From Siphonodentalium dalli (lineage: Eukaryota > Mollusca > Scaphopoda > Gadilida > Siphonodentaliidae), in NCBI GenBank assembly GCA_032622095.1, contig CP136065.1, forward strand, positions 150,229,577-150,293,576: 64,000 bases of DNA, given 5' to 3'. The notes under the pieces are model-generated. The model saw only the letters and a list, made by a program, of their open reading frames with translations, had not been told where the DNA came from and ran no database searches. Both the position numbers and the translations under genes were made by a program. This document shows positions 12,484 to 22,646 of the stretch, piece by piece (within the stretch, counting starts at the first letter, position 1; each line of letters begins with the position of its first letter).

Positions 12484-12675
12484 GTATCTGTGTAAGTGCA
12501 TTAGCTGTGATGACCAACCACACTGTTTTACTGGATTTCATCATACTGTAGGGATTAAGACAATGATTAACAGTAACCCATTCTATATTAAATAGCTTCT
12601 CCCACCCAGTTATAATTGTATACATTAGAATGGTCTATTCTTCATGATTTTTATTTTTATAAAATTATAAATCTC

Positions 12676-13203
12676 TTAAAGGTGGATTATCTCTTTGTAA
12701 ACATGTATTATATAGTTACCGGGGTATAAAATATTAGATTTGAATCGAAGACTCCTGTCCGGAAATGCTTCTATCGATTAATATTAATTTTATTTCGAAT
12801 ATTTTCTGGTCTAAAAAGGTGTGTTTGTTCAGCTAACGAACAATAGTGGTTACTGTTAACAGAGACCAGAAATTATATTGTGCAATTTTGTCACAAATAA
12901 ACGTTAATTATACTCATTATCGCTTATATCTGTGGAACAAAACAATACATACAACCACTCTGTGACATTTGACATTCGTTGCGTAGCCGTAGGAACAACC
13001 CAGTGCTCTATATCACAATACGGTCTCATCCGAATGGTCGGTTCTAAAAATAGTAACATAAACGGGCCCGATTTAATATTCGAAATAAAATCAATATTAA
13101 TTGATAGAAGCTTTTCCGGACATAGGTCTTCAGTTCATATCTATTATTTTATACCCACGCAACTATTTAAAATTTGTTATTTAAAGAGATAATCCATCTT
13201 TAA
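12676..13203. mobile_element. Long-TIR element ending in TTAA
   Basis: TTAAAGGTGGATTATCTCTTT-like left end (12676) matches the inverse at 13183-13203. The inverted similarity continues inward (ATTAATATTAATTTTATTTCG against CGAAATAAAATCAATATTAA), giving arms of about 150 bp in a 528-bp element. An 86-codon frame inside (12932-13192) runs across an arm and resembles no known protein. Confidence 0.75.
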
Positions 13204-13436
13204 CATAATCAACAATCAATAGAATTTTTTTCAATTCAAGTATAAAAATAGATCAACAAATATCAATACTTGCTGAAAATAAATTAAAAAAAAAATGTAA
13301 ACGCCATAGTACACAAATTCAAAACTGACAAAAATATTTTCGTAAAAGTATTGTATCTGATGGAACTTTCAGTTCTTAATTGCATGTCAAAGATTACGAT
13401 GAAAATCTATACATCGAGTATAACATAACTGCATCA

Positions 13437-14235
13437 TAGGGCCCTGTGAATAGCTTCAATTCAAAATCGTTAGTCTGATTCGATTTGAAATTGGCTGTCC
13501 TGATTCAAATTTTATTGAATCTGTTCTGTCAGGTGCATTGACTGCATTCCCACGATTTCTATTGACTAAGCTAGAGTAACTGCAACATTGCTCTTGTGCT
13601 AAGAAACTTTGCATGCACATACAGATAACACTGTTACAAATGATCTATAAATAGACCGCCAAATTATTTAACTCATTATAATATTAGTAAGAATGAATTA
13701 AACCCAACATGACTCCAGGATTCCAGCAATTGAATGTCACAAGGGAATTACAGCCAAAGTCACTGGGGGGGGGGGGGGACCTTACAAGTCTCCATCCGAT
13801 ATAGACTGCCAAAGGTCAAGGAGTTCAGCATGATACAATTAAAATGGCAGATTTCAGTACAACATTGAGATCAATGAAGTTTGACTACTACAAAAGTTCG
13901 AAAGCACGTTATAAAGAGTTACTCCCCATCCACCACTCATCTCATTCAATGAATCACATCCATCAGTATATATGAGGAAAATGAGATGCATGCATATTGC
14001 GCAGAAGACGCATTAATATGGACAGATAATATATAATCCATTGGCAATCAGTTATTAACAGGTTTTCGGTTCGTTATAGCTACCAATTTAAATGTTTCCC
14101 GAACTAATCCACCTCTTCGTTGTTGATACTCGATATTAGGATTCGATTCGAGATACGATATGATTTCAAATCTCTTGTCCGATTCAATTCGAGATATATA
14201 ATTCAAAATAAAAATTCCCGATTCGCAGGGCCCTG
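13437..14235. mobile_element. hAT-like MITE with 8-bp TSD CTGCATCA
   Basis: Termini TAGGGCCCTGTGAATAG and, inverted, CAGGGCCCTGCGAATCG. CTGCATCA repeats directly at 13429-13436 and 14236-14243. Length 799 bp. Both subterminal regions are rich in GATTCGATT/GATTCAAAT motifs. A run of 14 G lies at 13765-13778. The 75-codon - strand frame at 14048-14275 crosses the terminus and is not a gene. Confidence 0.9.
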
Positions 14236-14383
14236 CTGCATCACCATCTTGTGAAATATGAAGATGGGTGTACATGTTCCAAGGAATTATTCTGATATTT
14301 AGATGGTTATGAACAACATTAAAATGACTTCTACTTCAAAGAAGTAAAGCCACAGCTAGATTGCTTGACATAATTAACTCAAG

Positions 14384-14634
14384 CAAGCCTTGAAATAGTG
14401 TGTCTGCCATTTGCAGAATGAGGTTCCCAGAGGGTGAATTTAGTGATGCTACCCCGCATAGCGGGCTAGCATCACCAAATTCACCCTCTGGGAACCTCAT
14501 GCTGAGGTGTAAGCAGAATCAGGTCCCCAGAGGGTGAATTTGGTGATGCTAGCCCGCTATGCGGGGTAGCATCACTAAATTCACCCTCTGGGGACCTCAT
14601 TCTGCAAATGACAGGCACACTATTTCAAGGCTTG
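14384..14634. mobile_element. Family E hAT-like MITE, complete, 8-bp TSD AACTCAAG
   Basis: TIRs CAAGCCTTGAAATAGTGTG and its inverse; AACTCAAG flanks it at 14376-14383 and 14635-14642. The element is a double fold-back: GAGGTTCCCAGAGGGTGAAT, TAGTGATGCTA and GCGGG are repeated and inverted four times. Length 251 bp. Partial relatives lie at 18677, 24222, 52036, 53295 and 55872. Confidence 0.92.
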
Positions 14635-15221
14635 AACTCAAGATTGTATATGGCCATGATGCCGCACCTGGATTGTGGATATGAAGACGTGGTTTCATGC
14701 ACCTTCAGCCTGTGTATGTGTATTTTACAAGCATTGCAACATCAAGGATTTGACCATGATTTCTCGTTTCACATGTAGATAATGGTGTTGAGAATGGTTG
14801 TCCACATGTGAAATAATTGTCTATTCAGTCGCATATTTCATATGTAATTCATTAACAGAACTCATTTATTTTCCGGGTGGTTTGGTATAAACTCAGGAGT
14901 CGTACTATTTTTCGCTCAGTTTTAAATTCGGTCACAGGTGTGTGCGTTAAAAAATATAATGCGCGAATTTAAATACAAGTAAGGTATGCATTATGATGTT
15001 ATCTTTTATACAGACAGTTACATTTATTGAACAATCAAAGTGATGCTTCTGGTTTTGTCTTCTCAATATGAACAGGAGACGGCCAAAACAATATGGATCA
15101 ATGTTTCTGATAAGAGGCCCAAAAACATTTAGACGCGTGGGCAGTCATTTTTGAAAAACTTCTTTTGCTTTATTTTTTCATATAATGAACCACTGTAAAA
15201 TGAAGAATATTCCCAAATGGG

Positions 15222-15567
15222 TTAACCCTTTACCCAACAGAACGGCCCTGTGCCAATGCATTCTCTTATATATGCGAGTCGACCATAGGTCGCCTCGCAT
15301 ATATAAGAGAATGCATTGGCTTAACACATTAAAAATTATAAAATTGTTAAAGAATGCCAATGCATTCTCTTATATATGCGAGGCGACCTATGGTCGACTC
15401 GCATATATAAGAGAATGCATTGGCACAGGGCATAACTGTAACTATCACAATGTGGTCAAGGAGCCGGTTCCAATGATATCCATATTTGTATGGTTCTATT
15501 GAGACAGACCGAAGATATTTTAGGCTGTTGAAGCTATATTTGGCCGGTTTGTTGGGTAAAGGGTTAA
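15222..15567. mobile_element. Family B piggyBac-like MITE, complete, TTAA-flanked
   Basis: TTAA (15222-15225), CCCTTTACCCAAC, then the inverse GTTGGGTAAAGGG and TTAA (15564-15567). CCCTTT ends and a TTAA target are typical of piggyBac elements. Inside are two hairpins (15252-15320 and 15357-15424) made of four copies of CCAATGCATTCTCTTATATA, inverted in pairs. The open frames across it follow from the symmetry. Confidence 0.88.
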
Positions 15568-16054
15568 TTTTATTGGTTATATTCTGGTTATGATCCCTCA
15601 AATCAAGTTGAGATTTTGAGTATCGACAATGAGTCCCAAAAACTAAAAAAATATATAAATAATTTTGGCCACCAAGTTTGAGTTTGGGGTAGGCAGGTTA
15701 CAAAAACAAGCATTCATTTCCTTTTGACCTAAAAGTCAATCTTCCTGATGATATATATTTTTCTATCATGATTTAGTTATGATTTGTATAATTTATGTTT
15801 AAAACATGTATGAGGAGAGTAATATAACAATAGCAACAGTGTGAAATGGGTGTTTGTGTCGTGTTTACTGTGATGAAATGTAAATTATTACCACTTTAGA
15901 GGGCGTTCCCTAGTAGATTAGTAGTATCTTACCCGCACGATAAGATTCCATAATTTTGAGGCGAAGTTGACCAGAAGCGGGCATTAATGAAGCTTTGTTT
16001 TCAGGCTATGTCACCGATCACGTGATCACACAAGGACGGAGTGGTAATAATAGT

Positions 16055-16224
16055 AATAACATGATTTTGTCCGGCGTCATGGTTTATTAACGGCCCTCCA
16101 GGAATGAATAACAGCCCCCGGGCTTACCAGCGGCTCTTGTCTGCATCTCGAATAGGCCCTAGGGCTGTTAATCATTCCTGTCGGACTGTTAGTAAACCAA
16201 ACCACCCTAAAAAATCATGTTATT
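16055..16224. repeat. Fold-back element
   Basis: AATAACATGATTTT at 16055 mirrors AAAATCATGTTATT ending at 16224. GGTTTATTAACGGCC-CCAGGAATG mirrors CATTCCTGTCGGACTGTTAG around a centre of CCCCCGGGC/GCCCTAGGGC. About 170 bp, non-coding. Confidence 0.75.
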
Positions 16225-16403
16225 GGTATAATAACAATATTTTGATCATGAGCTGACAAATCTATTAAGATACTGGGAAACAACTCAATTAATTATCCAT
16301 GTTAAACAGATTCCAATAAATTTAATTTCTGTCAATTTATGATGCAGTGATATAACAGTATGGCTGAAGCCATGCTCAGTTACCATATGATTATAGCCAT
16401 GTA

Positions 16404-16577
16404 CAGTAATGGTCTAATTAATCAACCTCTTAACCACAGCAGAATTATGGGTAACTTTTCAGGATTTAGTCGGAAATATGGCTTGTTGCCATTCATCGGA
16501 AAGCAAGCTTTACGATGAATGGCAACAAGCCATATTTCCGACTAAATCCTGAAAAGTTACCCATAATTCTGCTGTGT
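16404..16577. mobile_element. Family A fold-back MITE, right terminus lost
   Basis: Begins CAGTAATGG after TA (16402-16403). Both arms of the palindrome are present, with the loop shortened, but after CTGCTGTG the terminal part is replaced by unrelated sequence. Confidence 0.8.
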
Positions 16578-16759
16578 ATCACATTATTATAATCAATAAA
16601 TTTGAAAAATGAACAAGGAAATATTGTTTGATACAAAAATCGGACTTGGCACTGAAAGGGTTTTAATCAGTCGCAGAGTGTGACTGTTGAGTTATATGCT
16701 GTTCAAATCTCACACCTAGTGACCCTTGAGCAAAATTGTTCATACTATGGCTGCTTCAC

Positions 16760-17440
16760 TCACTTGTGCGTTAAGGGAGTACTCAGTTTGGGTGCCAACA
16801 GATCTTATCAGTATGCTAACCTTGTACGCACACAAAGAGGCGATTCCATTCATTATGCTCGGCTACAATGGGTAATGATATTACAATGGGCAATGAATGG
16901 AATGACCGGGCATAAATACGCTCACTACAACTACGGCCGAGGTGGTTTAATTTCAAAAGTATTGTAATGTGACGTCCCTTTCCCCACCAAGATCGGTTGT
17001 CAACTGAGAAAGCACATGGAAAATATTTATGTAATGGATTAAATGAATTTTATTTTGTCTGATTTGTCATGGTTATATAATATATAATTCTCAAACATAT
17101 TCAATTGGAAGACAGTTAAAATTATTTATCCAAAGTTTTAGATACCTAGTGTCAAGGTTGTTCTAAAATTAGGTATTTTGCTTGTTCGATAAAAGTTAAA
17201 ATTCTCGTTAGTTACACTGATTATAAAATATTTTTGCTCAGTTACTTAAGTCTTCGCTGTTCGACATGCCCAATGTGAGTTTTGTCCTCAATAAAAAATT
17301 ATGTTTTGTTTTCAGTTGTAACTATGCTGTTTTTTTATTACTCCGGTCACCAAAAATATTTCCATTCACTTTCGCCCAGGGTAATTTACCCATTGTAGCC
17401 CAGCGTCATGAATGGAATCGCCCCAAATTCGTTGCAGCTG
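16760..17440. repeat. Pair of related inverted segments
   Basis: GGCGATTCCATTCAT with GGCTACAATGGGTAA occurs on + near 16840-16880 and on - near 17380-17420. The implied peptides share GDSIH and LQWV. Neither frame resembles a protein I know, so I read them as two copies of an old repeat in opposite orientation. Confidence 0.5.
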
Positions 17441-18192
17441 ACTAACTGAGGTTGCTTCCTCTTTGGAGGATGGGAGTGACAATGGTGCCATGTGCCCTAC
17501 GATGGAGTTAATAATCAAAGTGAAGTTATAATCCCATTCTCCAGCGTCAGTGTCCATTCACAATTCAATGCAAATATGAACTTGCTCGTTACAAAATCAT
17601 AGAGTCCCTGACCCCTGAACCATTTATATTAAGCCACAATTTAATGCGTTTGCAATCAGACACAAAATACCTGGTAACTCAATGATTGAAGTTTGATTAA
17701 TACAAATTTTCATGTTAAACGGACAGGGATCATTCGAACCCCAAAAATATGTATACAAAATATCTCAAAACATAGCTAAGCGGAAGATATTTTAACAAAC
17801 TTGTTGATAGCACTATTGACCTATTTTGAGTGCAAATCGCCATGTGGCTTTACAACAAATTTAACTATTCCCTCCAAGCACAAGGAATTATATCACCAGC
17901 AGGAATTCCATAATCATATTTTGCATTTGCATTGTACTTCAGCAGATGGCGGAATGTGTATCTTATCGGATGGAATAGTTTTTAAAAGCAGCCGCCCTTA
18001 TAAACAAGCATGCATACACAAAAGAATAAATCATATTAATTAACTTATCTTTATCTGAAAATATAATTATATATTCTTAACTATTTTTAATGGAACAAGA
18101 AAGAAGTGAGGGAGTTACACTTAAAATTAGCAGCAGCTGGAATCGCCAACAGGTCACCCATCCAAGGACTAACCAAGCTCAACGTTGCTTCA

Positions 18193-18581
18193 TTAACCCT
18201 TTACCCAACAGGAGGGCCCTGTGCCAATGCATTCTCTTATATATGCGAGTCGACCATAGGTCGCCTCGCATATATAAGAGAATGCATTGGCTTAACACAT
18301 TAAAAATTATAAAATTGTTAAAGAATGTAAGAAAAAATGGTAAAAAGTGTTAAAACAGATTTGTTTTAGGCCAATGCATTCTCTTATATATGCGAGGCGA
18401 CCTATGGTCGACTCGCATATATAAGAGAATGCATTGGCACAGGGCATAACTGTAACTATCACAATGTGGTCAAGGAGCCGGTTCCAATGATATCCATATT
18501 TGTATGGTTCTATTGAGACAGACCGAAGATATTTTAGGCTGTTGAAGCTTTATTTGGCCGGTTTGTTGGGTAAAGGGTTAA
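18193..18581. mobile_element. Family B MITE, complete, TTAA-flanked
   Basis: TTAA at 18193-18196 and 18578-18581 with CCCTTTACCCAAC termini. Nearly identical to 15222-15567, plus about 45 bp between its two hairpins (AGAATGTAAGAAAAAATGG). High identity to the other copies suggests recent activity. Confidence 0.88.
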
Positions 18582-18676
18582 GTTAGGTGATCACACAAAG
18601 TGTCTAACGACTGTGACCAAGAGATCTAGACCTCTTGGGCAGAGAAGTCAACTGCCTTCTATATATTCCATGGCCG

Positions 18677-19003
18677 CAAGCCTGAGTTTAGTGTGTCTGT
18701 CATTTGCAGAATGAGGTCCCCAGAGGGTGAATTTAGTGATGCTACCCCGCACATCTTAGGCCTCATCTTCTAGGAAATATCTGTAGTCTAAAATTAACAT
18801 TGTTTTTAGTTACATTTTCCCTTCTGGGAAGTTTCCATATCCCCTAATTTGCAGAAGATAAATTGCATAATTGAGGTGACAAATGGGTGAACATCACCAA
18901 TTTCAACTGGGGAACTTCAATATGATCCTAGGTCTCCCATAACAGTTGAGGCCTAAGCAGAATGAGGTCCCCAGAGGGTGAATTGTGTGATGCTAGCCCA
19001 CCA
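18677..19003. mobile_element. Family E MITE, long form, right end lost
   Basis: Starts CAAGCCTGAGTTTAGTGTG, continues into GAGGTCCCCAGAGGGTGAAT, then about 200 bp also found inverted in 55872-56288 (CCCCTAATTTGCAGAAGATA), then a second GAGGTCCCCAGAGGG block. The right terminus is not recognisable. Confidence 0.75.
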
Positions 19004-19440
19004 TTATGACTATAAGATGTCACTCTTTCCGATATACAGCATCAGGTATTGAATTGTTAGGTAAAATCAAGTAAAATAGACTACAATTCCCACCACCAAC
19101 CCTGGGCGTAACTCATGTCATACAAATGGCAACAGAACGTTCTCGTACTAAAACTAGCATCTCGCTATCCCAATATCTTAGCTGGTTTTAGTACGAGCAG
19201 ACTTGGACTAACTTTAAGCCAGTTCAACCTCAAATAAATTCAACTGAAATATAAATGTTTATAGTGAGTAAATGTATTCATTTCAATATTAACATTAAGT
19301 ATTATGTCATGGCAAATCTCATAGCTAACGTTGACCCATCCATCTTCCATAGGTGATTTAAGATGGTGTTCACATGATCCCACCAAACAGAAATCTAAAT
19401 ATTACATAATAGATACTTTGAAGACTTTATGTCAGTAAAC

Positions 19441-19991
19441 CAGGGGGGGGTGAAAAAATTTCTTCCGGCACGTATGCCGGGGTGGGTGGGTGGTCAAAGC
19501 CACCAACAAGCAATTTTTTCCGCAACTAAAAAAAAAAATTCCTGCTTGTTTTTAGTGTTTTGGCAATGAGTTGGGCTTCAAAACCACTTTGAATCCGTTT
19601 GAATGAGAGAAATAATGTAATTCTAACTGGTAAACCGACTGCAGGCAGTTATCGTGTTGTATTTTGTTGCAAATTTTGAAATCCAAGATGGCCGCTGGCA
19701 GCCATGTTTTTTTGGCCGAATGACCTCAAAATTGCTCATTCCTATTTACATGTCCATGTTAACATCCATGATAAATAGTATGCACAGAAATTCATATACA
19801 GCTGTTTACAGTGAATTTCCCCCCGCAAATCTCTGTTTTAGTGTTAAAAGGGGGGGTGGGTGTCAAAAAATGGTCGGAAAAAACTGCCGAAAACGGAAAA
19901 AAATTTGGCGGTGGGGGTGGGTGGGTACAAAAAATGATCGAAAGGGAAAAAATGCCATACGTGCCTGAAATTTTTTTCCGACCCCCCCCTG
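19441..19991. mobile_element. MITE with CAGGGGGGGGT ends and 7-bp direct repeat
   Basis: CAGGGGGGGGT at 19441 and the inverse ending at 19991, with CGGCACGTATG / CATACGTGCCTG just inside. AGTAAAC lies flush on both sides (19434-19440 and 19992-19998). Length 551 bp. The interior is a GGTGGG-rich near-palindrome. A 7-bp TSD is unusual; a hAT 8-bp TSD with one changed base is also possible. Three overlapping open frames here are by-products of this composition. Confidence 0.82.
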
Positions 19992-19998
19992 AGTAAAC

Positions 19999-22174
19999 TG
20001 GACATATCTTTTGACGATTGGTGCTGCTGAGTTTCAAATGGAGATAATTATAAGCCTTGCAATGAAATTGTTTAGTATGAAAATGAGGGAAATTTAATGG
20101 AAGCGTCAGTTCTTTAACACTCTGGGTTTCCGTTGTCTGTGTGCCATGTTTCATGGCCAGTATCATGTTTATTGATATACGTTGTTCCACTCCATTCCCA
20201 AAAACATATTTTACTTACAAATTAATGCAACCAATTATCATCACAGGAACAACCAGCAGTTGGGGTTCTTTATTTGCAAAGGTTGTTCAGCAGGGTTCAT
20301 CAGTGTGTTGCCATAATAACGAGAGTTATGTATCCCGGATGACATCACATCTGAATCAGGTAATCCTTGTCGGCATTCCACTAGTACCCAGTGAAAAGAC
20401 ACTACACTATAGCCTATATCAAGAATGTATATATCACCTACCCATGCAGACAGATTTCCAATAAACTCTTAATTTATCTAATGCACTGACATTTCAATTC
20501 ATTGTTTAGGGAAAATTTAAATTATTTCCCTGTCAGAAATTTTGTATTGCTCAAAGAGCAACATATGACCTGGATTTGCTCATTTCTATGTACAGAACTA
20601 TTTCTTGGATAATGGTTTGATGATGTCACAAATGGCAACAATTTTTTTATCAAAGATAAGAATGTGTCCATGGATTAAAAATAAACTGCAGGTCATGCAT
20701 TTATGTATAATTGGGATCGAAACACATGGGGTATATTGCCATGGATTCTAGTATGCTAACTACAATGTACCAGTATAACTATGTATATGGAAGCCACATG
20801 CTCCCTCCATTGGTAATAACGAGTATTTAACAGCCATACAATTTAAAATAGCATAGTTTGTTGCTGGAATTGGATAAAATTTATGAAAGTAATCGACTGG
20901 TCAAACACTAGAAACATTGGCCGTTTGGCTAATGGTGCCGGCAAATGGATCAAGAAATGTGGTGATGTGTCGCTGGCACTGAATGAGTTAGACTTTGCCT
21001 ATACTGCTGCTGATGAAATCAGCACCAACTAAACCCTTTCTTTACTATAATTCATTGACGAGTAGTTCAGATGATAATAAGTCAGATGATAATAGGCCTT
21101 TGTCCAACTAATATTGTCTGAAATCGTTCTTCTCTTATATTATCTCATGGGGCCTCACTTCCTGGAAAGCACTTCCAACAGTGACATGTTTGTAGCATTA
21201 TTCTGATAAACTTGTGAGAAGAATATTGTCTCACACATATATGACTACACATATATGACTTTAAAATTTTCCATCCAATAAACCAATATATGTTGCTAAA
21301 CAGAACATGATCAACATATTTTAAACTAGTAATATTTATTCTCCCAGTTGTTGCGTGTAAGAAAAAACTGAATGGAAAATAGGTTTCTATTGACAGTAGC
21401 TTTTGACAGAATCCATATAAGAAGTGTAGGGCAGAGAGACTCCCATCATATATTAAGGCATTTTTTTTTAATTACATGATTCATGGATTTCCTGACCTAA
21501 AAAAATATGTTTGTCAAAAAACAATAAAAAAATTTGTTTGTTCTTGTCGATGGGAATAATAATCCAAACATATACAAAATTTTAGATTACAAAAAAAGTT
21601 TGCATAAAATATAATCGACTTGCGGTATGCTACAGAACCAGTACTTGTATGTAAATAGACAAGGATGAAAACTACCAGATACGTTGAAGGTAATCTTCAA
21701 CATGGCTCATGTCAATATTTTGTTTCATCTACATGTATCTGTCTCTTGCTTTAAAGACACTTCCAATTCAAAAAATATATTTCCCCCTGCATGTTGACAT
21801 GGGGAAAAGCATAGGTGATCTAGAGGTTGCTTTAGACGAGTAAATTAGCAAATATTTCAATCGTCATGACCATATGTTTTGACATACTTATAAACCAATT
21901 TATACATATTTAATTTTTTTCCCTCCAATCTCCCCTACATTTGAGCCAAAAAATCTGTAAATGAAGTAATATAAAATAAAATGCCTATGCTAATCCTTTA
22001 AACCTTTGCATTCACTGTTTAGTAAATTATATTACACGAAAGTTCCCAAGCATGCAAAACTGTCTCAGAGAATTACTTTCTGAACAACAGGACTGGAAGA
22101 AATGATTTCTCCCATGAAAGAAAGCACTCATTTTACTTGGTATACACTGCAGACAGCAGCACATACTACAGCTC
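19999..22174. other. 3' flank of the ABCA3-like gene
   Basis: AT-rich, no exon seen on either strand. On - after the transporter stop there is an ATTAAA at 21914-21909 and an AATAAA at 21340-21335; either could end the transcript. A weak family C fragment may lie near 21050-21110. Confidence 0.45.
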
Positions 22175-22646
22175 TCATTCTAACCTGTTATATTTTGCTT
22201 GTTTCGGCCTCCAGCAACACATACCACAACCTCCTCCACAAGTCTTTGACTCCTCATCATTTGGAGGCCTTTGAGACCTTGCAAAATTAATGAAAACCTG
22301 CTCTAATGTTGTTTGACTAACGGAATAGTCTTCTATGTTATACTCAGCACGAGCACCTTCCATTGTTCCAAATAATTTCGCCCATTTCAAGTTGTTGCTA
22401 GGTATATGATAATGCAGCAATCCTTCGTGGGTGTCCTTCAACTCTGAGCCTGGGAACGAATCTTCAATGAAATGTTGCAGAGGTTGGAGATCTGGTTCTC
22501 TACCTGTGTCAGGGTAAGATACCTTGGCTAACAATGTATATCCTTCACCGAATTTACTCTTGAGGTGTTGCTGACTGCCGAGACATTTGAACTGTCCATT
22601 CACCATAATGGCTAATCGGGTACAGAGAGCCTCGCATTCTTCCATA
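22175..22646 (-). CDS. ABCA3: ABCA3-like terminal exon
   Basis: Begins [20 protein letters not shown], includes [20 protein letters not shown] and ends the conserved part with [18 protein letters not shown], the ABCA C-terminal motif. The last 21 residues or so are unlike ABCA3: [10 protein letters not shown] followed by a basic tail, then TGA at 22177-22175. The cysteine cluster could be lipidated, which is inference. Confidence 0.95.

Noticed and set aside
15185-15601. Overlapping frames with CILLYMR and YIRECIG peptides
   Set aside because: They are translations of the family B hairpin motif and recur wherever that MITE occurs, on both strands.
19792-20190. 132-codon - strand frame
   Set aside because: Half of it is the G/C-run interior and end of the 19441-19991 MITE; the rest is flank. 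Proline runs come from the homopolymers.
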